Below are positions 50,701 to 61,787 of a DNA stretch of 64,000 nt, one piece after another. The translations under genes were made by a program, and so were the position numbers. Numbering within the stretch: position 1 is the first letter of the stretch; each line of letters starts with the position of its first letter. The notes beneath the pieces were generated by a model that was not told the origin of the DNA, made no database searches, and saw only the letters and a list, made by a program, of their open reading frames with translations. The DNA is from Vanilla planifolia (lineage: Eukaryota; Streptophyta; Magnoliopsida; Asparagales; Orchidaceae): contig CM043878.1 in NCBI GenBank assembly GCA_023846275.1, positions 7,371,501 through 7,435,500 on the forward strand, given 5' to 3'.

Positions 50701-53700
50701 CTAAAACCTTCCCAAGGATACATTCCCTTCTAAACCTAAGTTTAGCATAGCCAAACATTCACTTCACATGCCAGCATCAACAAATGTACATGTTTGAACA
50801 TGCAGTTCAGCTTCTTTTGTAAAGCATTACTTGCACCATTGTTTATTAAGCAATGAATTACGTTAAAGATAATAGCCATGTGCTAGAACATTTATGCACT
50901 ACAAGAACTGAATGTTGATTTTTAAAGCCATTTTTCAATGTATTTGGCTCATCAAGGAACAAAAAATAGATAAAAATTTTCCATTTTGCATCTATACTAT
51001 TACAACTTGTTAGGGTAAAAAGGTTATCAAAATTTCTAGCCATTTAGTTGTCAATCAAGTGATAAAAATATTATGATAACAACCAAGTTAGCATGATGGT
51101 TTATTCCTTGGTTTGTATTGATAAGGCTCTTTAACAATCATATTTGGGTGGACTCATATTCGGCTCATCAAGGAAAAATAAATAAATAAAAATTTTCCAT
51201 TTTACATCTATACTATTACAAATTGCTAGGGTAAAAAGGTTATTCAATTTTTCAGCCATTTAATTATTAATCAAGTGATAAAAATATTATGATAACAACC
51301 AAGTTAGAATGAAGGTTTATTCCTTGATTTGTATTGTTAAGGCTATTTAACAACCATATTTGGGTGGACTCATATCAACATTTAAAAATTGGCCATATCC
51401 ATTTCGCTCTAAAAATTTTCATCTTAATCATCTCTAATTGGTTAATTTAGGTTTTTCCTATTGAATGGGATACCTTAGTCGAATAGTTCAATCGAATCAA
51501 ATAGCTAATGATTTCTTGTTTAAATTAAGGGAATATACTCATTCTCTGTTAGACCACAGGAATAAGTCCAATTGTGATAACATTGTCATAAGTTCCTCAT
51601 ATAATATCTACTGGCATGGAACAACTAAACCCTTCCCAAAGATATACAACTTTCTAAACTTAACATTAAAATGACATGCACTTCACATTCTAGTACTGAC
51701 AAATGTACATGTTTACACATATAGGCCATATTATTCCAAAACATGGCTTGAACAGTTAGTTATTGACCAACGAGTCATGATAAAGATAATAACCTGGTGC
51801 TAGAACTATTAAGCATTGCAAAAACTGAAATAATAATATTGGATGCCTTTTCAATGTATTTGGCTTATTGAAGAAAGAAAAAAGTACATCAAAACTTTCC
51901 ATTTAAATATATATTATTAAGAACAGCTAGAAAAAAAAGCTTTTTGAATTCTGTAACCATTTAACTCTCAATCAAGTGATAAAAAATCATAATAAAGAAC
52001 AACCAGGTTGGTATGATGCTGTATTTCTTGGTATGTATTCAAAAGGTTCTTTAAAAACAGTATTTGGGTAAACTGATAAAAATAAATTAAGAAAGGATTT
52101 CGATGATATAAAAAAGTATAAAATAAATCTGGTAATAAATATCATATTTATTGGGAATTGAACGAAGTTGTCATTCTTGGTTATTATTCTTTTTTCTTAT
52201 AATAGATATAAGGGCCTAATTAGCATAACTATCCTAAAGTTCTGGTTTTCCTTTTGCTAGATTTAGTATCTATATCGCTAGTTTTAGTTCTATTCTTGGA
52301 TAATTTCACTTCTCCATATTGGAATCCCTTTAATTAATAAAAGCAATAAAGTAAATTCAATTATATTGTTTTTTATTAAAAAATATATAATTTATGAAGT
52401 TCTTTAGAACATGAAATTTTGTGGATAAAGTTTTATTTATGTTGCTCTTGCTATCATTTGCTTGATGGGTAATTCGAAAAAGCTAGAAAGAACATGAGAA
52501 ACAATAAAGATTAAAATTTACTACACAGATAATTAAAATTTGAAACTTAAATATAATAACAATAAGACTTAATCCTATAAAACAAAATCAACAACAACAA
52601 TCCCCTATCATCTTTGAACATTATCTATTAGAATCTCTTCATTAAGAATCAAATACACCAAGATTTTTCGAAGTCTAGTCACATGTTTTTTTGGTCATCC
52701 ACTTATTTATTCAAAGAGGTAAGTAACAAATAATCACTATTCTCTCACTGGAACATGAACTATTTTAGATTTAACATATTATAATCTATGCTAACTTTCT
52801 CTTAGTGTGCCCTCAATTAGTTTTACAACATCCTTCTCCCATTTGCATTAATTTTAAATCATCTCTTTTTTCGTATAAATTTCCCATTAATATAAGAAAT
52901 ATTCATTCTATGTCCATGTTTGTACTTCACAAGATAACATTCATTATCATATAAAATTGTTTATCTCATGCAATCTTATGAAAGTTTTTATTAAACTTGA
53001 TTTTATGTTTTGATAATATATTGAAGTATGATATTTTTGGATATTTAAACACACTTTTTTTTCTTATTTAACATTTGTTGTAAATTGTCATCGGATTTCA
53101 ACAGTCACAATGTGTCATGCAAATAAATTTCTTTACAAGCATTGTGCTTCATAACCCTAATTTCCAAATCAGTAAAGTTATATTAGAGACGTTCATTTAC
53201 AGTTACACATGCTTTAAAATGAAACTAGTGCCCAAACATGGTCAAATAGTTCACACATTTTAAAAAAAAACAATTAATAATTACATGAACAGGCAAAACA
53301 TCACAAAATCTAAATCTATCACAACTTGGGATGGCTCATATATGTTCTGTTTCCACCAATATGTGAATAGATTGTCATAGCCACAAGAATCAAGTCTTTT
53401 AATAATAAATATTCCATATAGAAAGTCGATAGAAAGGCATTGGTGGTAAATGTCAAAGGAGAACATGTAGCTTAAGCTAATCATAAATTGTGAAAGATGC
53501 AGTTGTACCCAAACATAGCTAAATGTTTCACAGATTTTAAAACAAAACAGTTAGTAATGGCACACAGGCAAAACATTACAAAATTTAAAATCTATCACAA
53601 CTTGTGACAGCTCATATATGATCCAATTCCACCAATATGTGAATAGATTGATATAGTCACAAGAATTGATTTTTTTGGAGATAAATATTCCACATAGAAA

Positions 53701-56700
53701 TGTAGTCAGCATATACCTTAAGCCAATCATACATTGTCAAAGATGTACTTGTGCACGACCAATCAAGCACACAACGCAGCTCATATAAGAATGGCAAGGC
53801 GCGATATAACCGGAATCCAAGAAAAGTAACTCTAGTAGTTTTCGTAGTCAAGAACTGCTGATACAAAGTGCTCCTATTCGGAATGCCATGACGAATTTGC
53901 ATAGCTTGTAATGCAAGAGATACAGCTTTTGTTAGGAAAATGACACGAATTGCAAACCCTCCTACTTGATGAGATGGTTCCATATACCATGCATATTCTA
54001 CGACTGAATAAGTGAAAAGGACAACACTCAAAACATAGTAGATAACTTTGCCTGTAGCAAAGGAACACAGATAGATAACACGATCAAGAACGATCAGAAA
54101 GAAAAGAACCTGAAAACAAGTCAACAATTAGGAAGAACTTTAGTTCATTAAGCTTTAGGATAGTATTTTTTTTAATCAGGCCAAAATGAACTGAAAATGA
54201 AAAAGATTCTTCATAGTAGGAGATATACCATCAAGATAAAGACGAATTCCTTGGGAAACTGATCTTCATATTGATAAACATCAAGGAATCTGCTCTTATT
54301 TTCTATTATTGACTGATAAAATGTAGCAACCAAAAAAAATACAGCTAAGTCAGCACAAAATATATAAGCATAGAGATCAACTTCTCTTCTTCCTCCTCCG
54401 ATGACAGATATCACAGGATAGGGGAAGTTAACCACATTAAAAAGTCCAGATCTTTGTGCTTTAAGAATCTCTTTTGTTACATCAGCAGCAGGAGTAAGTG
54501 ACCTATACAAATCTGCTTCTTTACATTTCATCAAAGGAGAAGCATATATTACTTCGAATACAGCCAGAGCTACATCAGATTGTTCCTTGCTTTGTTCAAT
54601 GCTTTGAATTCTTACTCTACTTGCAGAATGTTGCAAAGCAAAAATTTTAGTAGAACATCTGTCTTTATGACCTATAGCAAGCACTTGATTTACCCGTGAT
54701 TCTATCCTTTCTGGTTGGATACCATCCTGTGGCCACTTCTCCACTTTCATTGAGAGTTCTATGAAGTGAGGAGGAGCTTCTGATCCAAGGGTCAATGACC
54801 TCCAATATCTAGAAAAACTTTTGGCTATAATATTTTTGATGTTCCTTAATTGTAGAATCATTTTCATCACATTTCCTTCCTGAAGATTAAGAGAAACAGG
54901 TACCTGATGAAGATGGGGCCTTCTCCCAATAAAGACGTTGCAATCAGCTATTGGTGCCCACACACTATCCTTAGCAGTTATTGAACTTTGTAGAAGTGTT
55001 GAGATGTATACCATAAAAAGCGGTAACGTGCTCATAACAAATGATGCTGTAATTTTATGTGATAGAAATCCCAATCTCCTCAAAAGAACTAAATTAAGAT
55101 CCACAGAACAGTGCTGAATGATGATTTGATACAGATATTGAAGCAGAATATTAAATTCAGTGTATATTAACATTGTGACCCAAAATATATAACTGGGACC
55201 AGAATTTACACACAGAGCATAAAGGAACAAAGCTGCAAGGTAGATCATAGATAACAGGCTGAAGTTCCAGAGAAAAACGAGTATAAAGCAACAATAACAC
55301 ACAATATCATTATTTGATCGCATTTGAACCCATATAAAGCGAAAAATCTTTCTGATTTGTGGGCCAGTGGCAGGTGCTGGTAACAATGCCGGTGCCTCAG
55401 TGACTGACCGTTGAACTGGAATTGGAACAACTTTGCTTTTAATATTGTTTTGTCCATCCATTTCATCATTCAAGCCATCTTCTGCAGATAAGTACCCATC
55501 AGAATCTGAATCTTCAGGATTTATGTTTAAGAAACTCGCAATATTTGTGACAGCTTGATTCCCAAGATATCTAACTTGGGAAACTCCATTACCAAAAATC
55601 TGTGCTGCAGAAATTAGAGGGTTTACCTTAACCTTGACTTTCTCTTTTTGTCTAATGTTCACATCTGAAAAGGGAACATATTCAAAAACTCTGTTCGTAC
55701 TTGTTTCACGGACAGAATCAACAGCTTGCTTTACCTTCAAACCATTATAGTTCTCACCCGGTACTCTATCATGTAAACCAGCTGTCTGATGAGATAATAG
55801 AATATTTTCTGGTGTATTTACGGCAAAGTCAATGGAATTGGGCTGCTCATTAAAAAGACAATTTTCCTGTGTTTGAGGCAAAGCTTCATTATCTCCCATG
55901 TTAGCAGTTACATCCAAATTTTGAGATGCGGGATTTCTCCGCTTGAGGCCATCAAGTTGAGGGGAACCAACAGAAACATGTGCAAAAGAGTTCATTCTTT
56001 TGAGCTGAATTTGGAGATTAAGCATTTCAGATTTCATTTTCTCCACTTGTAAATTTCGCTGCCACTTAAGTTCTTCAGATTTGCGAATATGTTGCAACTG
56101 AGCACTTTTTGAGGCTGCCTTTTTCTCTTCTTCACGCACAATAGCACCAATTTGTTCAGCTTCAAGGTACCTCGCAACATTGTCAAAATCTCCGGAGCTG
56201 AAGATGTATGATTGCATTGAGGCCAATAAAAATATAACAATTTCAACAAGTGCTGACCTTGATGTGATTCGAAAACCATAGTCATATTTGTGGAACCCAA
56301 CAATTTTAAATATGTAGTCAATTGGCTCATATTTGCCAGGACCAACATTCCCAAGGTAAGGAGATTGATAGGCTAAAGAAAGCACAATTAGAGCAAAATT
56401 GTAAATCCGTAGGTATTTGAAAATTCCATTCTTCTTCTTCAATATTTCAATCCTCATCCGAAAGAAAAGTAGAGCGAATGCAAGGTAACCAAGGTGCAAA
56501 ATGTCATATTCCAAAGTTCCTGTTATCAGAATGAGAGCCAGAACAATATCTAGCAAGTGACAATAGGTGTACAACCTAAGATAATCAAGGCAAGTCCAGA
56601 CGTACTTAGTTTCAAAGGAGAGATCCCTCCAAACTGATGCATTCTTTTTGTGAAACATCATCTGTCGATATGTTCGCGAAACAGAGAAATTGGACAGGTG

Positions 56701-58446
56701 ATCAGAACGTAATTTAAATGATGAGAATATGAACACAATATAGTAACACACGAGCATTCTTGGATCATCAACAATTACACCTGCACCACAAAAAGGATTC
56801 ATGTACCAAGTGTTTGTTAGTTTAGACAAACTTGTAGAAGCAATAATCATTTAATTGAAATATACATTAAGCTTTACACAAAGCTTGATTAAAAATCATA
56901 CCCAGCCAACATTTCTTGCAGTAACTTGGGTAATTACCAGAGTTACTCCAGCAATCACTGCAATGCACCTTCGTCTTGGTTGGGGCATAAGTTGAAAAGA
57001 TCGATTGTTTCCAGATGGCAGAGTACTCTAGGACAAGGATAGAAGCATAGGAAAACACAAATACTGGCCACAACTTACGAATGACATCACGTGTTAGAAG
57101 AATGCATACAACAAGACATACAATATAAAATATGGAGATTGCATTCAACACAGAAAAGCTTCCTAGAAGCAATACTACCATGTTGATCTCAAGACCCCTA
57201 AGCTTGAACAAGTTTTCAATCCAAAATTTGGTATAAACTTTGATTGCAGATTTCTGCATTTGAAATCTTTCCTTACGCAAAGGCCGCATCTTTTTCAGGT
57301 CCCACTTCTGATTCTCCCTAGAGCTTTCCCCTATTTGAATAAAAGACTGCTTCTCTTTTCCTCCCTCAGAACCTCGTATGAACCTAGAAATTGTATTTTT
57401 GGTTTTGTTGATATTTGATTGGAAGGACGGGAATGAGTGAAAAGCAACTCCCCCTTGTCTCATAGAGGAAATTGTTAAATCAACAGTTGATCCAGTATCT
57501 ACAGCAGTGCATGCGCCAGTTGAAACATCTTCACTTGAAATGAACAGGTAACATGGCTCTTCCCACTGTCTTTTATAGACAAAAGAACTTGGCAAGCTTT
57601 TCAGCCAACAAAAAACGTTGTACTGCAGGATACATGATATTATCACTAGCATGTTTCCTCTCAAACCTGACTCGATACCACAAAATCCGGATTCAAATTT
57701 ATTCAAACCTAGGAAAAGTGACAAGGTAGATAGCTCTTGACCAGGAAACATATTAAGCAGTTCACCCCAAATTTGGAAAAGATACTGAAATATCACAACA
57801 ATTGTTGTATAAACTATGAAAAATTTTGAAGGAAAACGAGATGCTTTGGGTAAAGCAGAACTGACAATCAGACCAACGAGATAAAAAAATCCAACCGCAC
57901 TAACTGGGGATAAAGAGGCATAAAAGGTAGCCGCTGACAAAATTTTTTCACTGTGCCAAATCAGAAATCTTCTGACAAAACCAAAAACTCCTAAATTTAA
58001 AGCAATATTCTTACTTAACCCTTTGCTTTGAGTACTTTGCCTCCTTTCATAGCTGTAAAGTTGCATGACTATTAAAATAGCCAAGGGCTGCCTGATATTC
58101 TCAAACAAACTCACCTTTGATTTAAAACCCAAAACAGGATCAAGATGCATTAACTTGGAAAGAAATGTCTGAAACCTTGTGCAAGTGTTCAAGGAAAATG
58201 TAAAAATAAAAACTAGAATAGCATAAGCCTTTAATGGAAACCATAACCTCCTCCTTGTTTCCTCCACAAGTTGCCTTCCAGTAATCCAAAATAGTAGGAA
58301 AATTAAGTAGCCGAGCGATACATAGTTGGGATTCATGAGATAAACGTTAAGAAGAACTGTTAGAAAAGCAACATATGTCCCATAAGAATGATAAGTGCTG
58401 GAAAAAAGTTGGCTTATATCACTGAGGTATCTTGCTATGAGCTTTT
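38784..58446 (-). CDS. PIEZO: PIEZO mechanosensitive ion channel (C-terminal ~1,855 residues; N-terminus not found)
   Basis: Eight minus-strand exons, in gene order 58446-56902, 56780-54229, 54109-53717, 48224-48066, 47818-47321, 47137-46996, 39973-39829 and 38919-38784, join in phase with GT-AG borders. PIEZO forms trimeric stretch-gated cation channels; plant PIEZO acts in root-tip mechanosensing and is reported at the tonoplast. Many hydrophobic helices fit the blade repeats. Family landmarks include WFPLKAYAILVF, FETKYVWTCLDYLRLY, a coiled segment YLEAEQIGAIVREEEKKAA, NNDIVCYCCFILVFLWNFSL, VDRVIYLCSFATGKV-like DRVIYLCSFATGK, RALPFLYELRCVLDWSC, the extracellular cap (residues of exons 5-6, NDIQLICCQ-like KDIQLICCQPDASISW), the pore helix SIWSLYLSFVLAVGRFIRLQ, MRIPYENLPSC, and the C-terminal end SPHMLLEYTKPD. 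Exon 1 here opens at a good acceptor with a split codon, so about 600-800 N-terminal residues must lie beyond 58446, be off-window, or be lost. Introns of 5.5 and 7.0 kb hold repeats. Confidence 0.93.
41118..41836. repeat. Diverged direct repeats (~150 bp) 560 bp apart
   Basis: Copies at about 41118-41275 and 41680-41836 share the order ATTATAT or ATTATAAC, ATATAATNAATATGAC or TAATCAATGTAAC, TAGANTTAAG, TTGGGCNCAA or TTGGGCATAA, and end in GGTGCAACTCC or TAGTCCAACTCC. They may be old terminal repeats of a small element or a local duplication; no coding sequence was found between them. Confidence 0.5.
41860..42215 (+). repeat. Purine-rich tract
   Basis: About 355 bp of the plus strand is overwhelmingly A and G (AGAAAAAT, GAGAAGAGG, AAAAAGAGAG and similar). 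The two overlapping minus-strand frames here (41837-42091, 41859-42218) are simply phenylalanine, leucine and serine runs from the complementary pyrimidines. Confidence 0.75.
42600..43830 (-). mobile_element. Ty1/copia fossil with two terminal-repeat-like flanks
   Basis: Direct repeats at about 42600-42950 and 43520-43830 share CTTGATCTT, ATGATCTTATAAAGGGA-like text, TTTTATAGAAGTTTT, CCATCATNTG and AAATTCACA. Between them, read on the minus strand, about 43200-43495 resembles the copia RNase H end (around NATKVEYIIITKADKK and a following VKNFHVP). Order and strand fit a minus-strand element that lost most of its interior. It is old and broken in several places. It sits in the PIEZO 7-kb intron in the same orientation as the gene. 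Confidence 0.55.
44625..45190. repeat. Tandem duplication, unit about 300 bp
   Basis: Copies at about 44625-44900 and 44925-45190 share ACGTTCCATTGTA, AAATCACATCTAGGCATGA, TTTTAAGGAATAAAACCAAT, and CATGTTCCCACAAGACAACC. Offsets between matching blocks are 291 to 304 bp. Identity by eye is high, so the event is fairly young. Confidence 0.85.
45240..45610. repeat. Tandem duplication, unit about 183 bp
   Basis: Copies start near 45240 and 45424. Shared blocks include GCTAAGTCACAAAATGCAAT (45261 and 45444), TTAGGCCCTAATGAGACCAT, AAAATCCAATTTCCTCAATT and GAGGATACATGGCA. Near identity over most of the unit indicates a recent duplication directly next to the 300-bp one. Confidence 0.9.
48225..53716. 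other. 5.5-kb PIEZO intron
   Basis: This intron separates the DWLK exon end from the exon starting LEDINASLFLVKCD. Two duplicated blocks (50.5-52.1 kb and 53.2-53.7 kb) are listed separately. The remaining sequence is AT-rich; frames such as 49269-49469 (minus) and 51465-51674 (plus) have no recognisable domain. Confidence 0.75.
50480..52080. repeat. Compound tandem duplication in PIEZO intron
   Basis: A larger unit at about 50480-51157 recurs at about 51400-52080: both contain GGAACA.CTAAA, CCTTCCCAA, ACAAATGTACATGTTT, then a block with TCAATGTATTTGGCT, TCAATCAAGTGATAAAAA and ATTTGGGT. The second half of the unit (50934-51157) is also repeated immediately at 51158-51380 with near identity, so that block occurs three times (third copy 51852-52075, more diverged). 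This gives an older large duplication followed by a younger small one. Confidence 0.8.
53222..53745. repeat. Tandem duplication covering the end of a PIEZO exon
   Basis: Copies at about 53222-53505 and 53506-53745 share CCCAAACATNG, GGCAAAACAT, AATCTATCACAACTTG, CTCATATATG, CCACCAATATGTGAATAGAT and AAATATTCCA. The gene-proximal copy runs into the true exon end (TATGATTGGCTTAAG on the minus strand, ending at 53717). The other copy holds a decayed version of that exon end at about 53470-53505 (plus strand TAGCTTAAGCTAATCATAAATTG written in two parts: TAGCTTAAGC, TAATCATAAATTG), where the donor GT is not kept in the same form. Confidence 0.75.
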
Positions 58447-59914
58447 CTGAAAGAACAAATAAAAGAAATGTTAGGGGCTTTTGAAGAAAGTAATTTCCAA
58501 TGGATCATGCACAAATAAAGCTGCAGAATGGCATGTACAGTTACATTAACCATAAGCAAAAATTTTAGTAGAGCAAATTTAAGAAAATATACCCAATAAG
58601 GCAACAATGAAGGCAAAGACTATGAAGAGCTATGCAACAACCTCAATGGCTCTTCACAGCAACTTGGAGCAAATTTGGCAAGCTACCTTTGAGATAAGTT
58701 TCAGGTTCTGATGGCCCTCTCACGATCCACTCAGCTCCTACTTCCAGCGAGATTCCTCCCAACACCACACTGCAAATTACAGCCTGTTTTTGCATTGATG
58801 CCATACGCATCTATACCTTGCGAGTGCCAGCTTCCCTTTTGCGAACATGGCAAAGGGAAGGTGAAAACATTCCCCACAAACATGTTTGAACGAATACTGT
58901 TAGTACTAAACTTGTAGTGTAACCTTATCCAAGGCACCTCTTCTCTTACCAATTTGAAAAAATCAATTACTCAGTAGAGGAAACCAATGACCAGTGGAGC
59001 AAATGCTTCATTGGTTATTGTCTTGGGATGTGGCCTTTATATACACACCTTGTAAGGTGATGGGAAAGATCTAGTAGACCAAGGGGACCCTTGAGGACTT
59101 TACTCTTTACAGTAGATTTTTCCTTCGGAAGACCGCATAGGATTTGTTTAATATCTGGCAAGCAGGAGCATGGTTTATTAGGGGTAGAACATTACTTCTT
59201 TAGAGGTGACCCCCTGTTATTATTGAGAACAAAAATTTCATTAGCAGCAATATCCATATGAGAAAATTTCTTGGGCTTCCCACTTTAACTAAGAGCTAGA
59301 TGACTTTCTAAACTTATAAACCTCATCAATTTTCCAATTGTGATGGATCAACTTATGACCAACAACATGCGTCTCACATTGCTAATGTATGTATGGAGAT
59401 GGACGCATCTTGCTCACTCCCATGAAGAGTTCGATTGGATTTCGATGGTGTCTCTATGGAGAAGGTAATTGCAGTTCAACACTTGTGCAAGTTTTAGAAT
59501 ATTTTTCCATAATTTGTCCTGATTTCTCTTGGCCAAAGCTCAACCTAAAGCTACTAGTTCTTATCTCAAAAACACCATAATTGCCCAAATGTTTTACAAC
59601 AAAACTAGAAGCATGAGCAAAGAAAGGTGTCAAAAGTCCCTCATTCTCATTCAAGTAAACCACATCCACAAGTCCACTTTTAAAACCTTCTAGTTGCAAT
59701 CATTGAAGGCCTTGGACCGCTCCATCACCTCAACCACCATTAACTAGACCTTACATACCTCCTTAACTAGTGGTATTAAGTACAACAAAATTATAAAATC
59801 TACTAATATTTACTCTATTAATTTGCCCCTCCAACTATTTTAGAATGAGCTAACTAGCTCAACTTATAGATCGTCCCCTTGGCATCTCAAATGTTGTAGT
59901 ACCAAAATTTTTGT
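58447..59914. other. Region upstream of the first visible PIEZO exon
   Basis: If PIEZO continues off-window this is intron; otherwise it is the promoter. A polypyrimidine acceptor precedes 58446. A GC-richer patch at about 58680-58930 is discussed separately. A minus-strand frame at 59454-59699 and a plus-strand frame at 59389-59580 cover the same DNA and have only a vague retroelement flavour; neither is called a gene. Confidence 0.5.
58687..58810 (-). other. Candidate alternative first coding exon for a short PIEZO
   Basis: On the minus strand an ATG at 58810, directly after an in-frame TAG, opens 41 codons (start MRMASMQKQAVICSVVLGG, end GPSEPETYLK) and reaches CTCAAAG|GTAGCT, a plausible donor at 58686. 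One base remains, exactly the phase required by the first visible PIEZO exon, so the joined codon is G|AA (Glu). The joined product would be 1,897 residues. The 41 residues do not resemble known PIEZO N-terminal sequence, and a phase match has a one-in-three chance of occurring by luck. This is a hypothesis only. Confidence 0.2.
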
Positions 59915-60507
59915 TTTGAAACGTCAAAGGATGGCATGATGATGTTTAAATTGATTCATTGTCGCTTGTTGTATTTGATCTTATTGACACCTCCACATAG
60001 GCACATTAAACATTACGATAAATTGGTATAGTGGTTTGGTGGAGACAAAGCTTGAGCTCCCACACTTTGTTAATCTCTAAAAAGGATTCAAAAACAAGTT
60101 CTTCAATCCTTTTTCTTCTTGAAGCAAATTATGAATAGTTCCCTCTAGCTCATTTATTCTACCTTGAACTCCTTTATGGCAATCCCATTCTGTCTCGTAA
60201 TGACCCATGCTAACCTAACAACAACTCTTCTAATACCATCATTTGGAAGGAAATGCATGAATTCTCTGCCACCAATCTCCTTTGGTTAATTGTTGGGGAT
60301 TTAACAACATTAGCAAATCCAGGAAAAGTTTTGTATCAAACCCTTTCACTAGAAGCCCAATAAATTTCTTAATGAGTTTCCAAAGGATCTTGAGATAGAT
60401 AACATTCCTTATTTGGACCGTTGCTTACATGGTCTAACAAATGCTTATCCAACCTGATTTCTTAAATACCAAATATATATTTCATAACAACTTTAGTATT
60501 TTTATAT

Positions 60508-61147
60508 ATGATATTTTGGTCTCACTATGGTGAGATATTACTTCCTTAGGTTCATACACCATTGTGCTAGAGTGGGTTTTGTTCTTAAAAGGTATTTTGA
60601 TATTTTAAGGTTATGACTTTTAATATAAACACCAGAAACTTTCTCAATAATTAATATGGGACTATTCATCCCTGTACTCTTATTTGCTTCAGTGATTCCT
60701 CTCTCTCAAGACATTACTTAACACTTATTCTACACTCTTTGGTCCAAAGCATTATAGGCCTACCAGTTTTTGCTTAATTCATCCTCAAACCACATCAGAT
60801 TACTAGAGGTCAACTCTGATATCATATGTGATATCCTAGTCTCACTATGCCCAGGTTTGTCCTCTTGGATTAATACGCTCCTATACTACAGACAGGTTTT
60901 GTTTTCAAAAGACATCTTAAAATATTAAGATCATGACTTCTTATATAAATACTAGAAACTTTCTCTCAATAGCCAATGTAGGACTATTTATCTTTATACT
61001 GCACCTAAAAGCTTGCTAAAAGCTGCTCTTTGTTTTAGTGATTTCTTTCTTTTAGAATATCATTTGGCACTCACTTTTCACATTCTTTGGTCCTAGGCAT
61101 CATAGGGCTCACTTCTTTACTACCTCATACCCATTTAATGCCAAATC
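60508..61147. repeat. Two ~320-bp direct repeats inserted in the LINE
   Basis: Copies start at 60508 and 60828 with TGATATNNTNGTCTCACTATG. Both contain AGGTTTTGTT or GGGTTTTGTT, TATATAAANACNAGAAACTTTCTC, AATNTNGGACTATT, and CATTCTTTGGTCC or CACTCTTTGGTCC. The layout (GATATTGTCCTC-like start, ATATAA, AATGTGGGAC-like end) recalls a widespread plant terminal-repeat family of the TRIM kind that carries no genes. It is old and diverged, and the family assignment is tentative. Confidence 0.55.
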
Positions 61148-61734
61148 CTTACTCTAACCTTAACATACTATTATACTCAATTTATAAAAGATTCCCATGA
61201 ATGCCTCCTACAATTCACAAATCTCTAAATAAGCATAAGGGATATTACTTAAGCACTTTGATAAATGGAGACCACATATTCCCTTTTGTCTATAGATTCA
61301 TGATGGTCAAAGACATTATCAAATAACGGGATATTTGTAAATCTTCATGGTTGATAGATTCTTTGAGAAAGACTTGGAAAACTTATAATGCCTTTTATGA
61401 TATGAATGCAAATGACCCTCTCAACAATGCCTTCAAAGTCAAAGAAAAAACCTTTTTTGAAGACCTAATGAAGTTAAAGCAACAATTCTCTTAGGATAAG
61501 CAATTGGTAAAAGTTAATAGACTAAAAGGGGACAAATATAACCTCAAACTTCTTTATAAAAAGATGAGAAATAAGAAATCCTTTTAATTTATGATGACGA
61601 TTGAAATAATGCCTCTAATTATGAGGACTTGTCAAACAAGTTTTGCTTGCACATCCCAAACATTACAATGAGATTCATACCATAGACAACAAAAACATTC
61701 TTGAATGAGAATTACATCTCTAAGGAGATCAACT

Positions 61735-61787
61735 ATCTCTCTCTCTCTTGCTCTATCTCTCTCTCTCATCTCTCTCTCTCTCTCTCA
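61735..61787. repeat. (CT)n microsatellite
   Basis: An interrupted CT run of about 50 bp inside the LINE remnant. It is an ordinary simple repeat. Confidence 0.9.

Noticed and set aside
58711-58917. Plus-strand 68-residue frame starting MALSRSTQLLLPARF that looks like a transit peptide
   Set aside because: No mature domain follows, no continuing exon was found, and it overlaps the minus-strand candidate exon; kept only as an open alternative.
59454-59699. Minus-strand 81-residue frame upstream of PIEZO
   Set aside because: Not PIEZO-like. It has a weak retroelement flavour but lies opposite to the LINE and could not be placed in a family.
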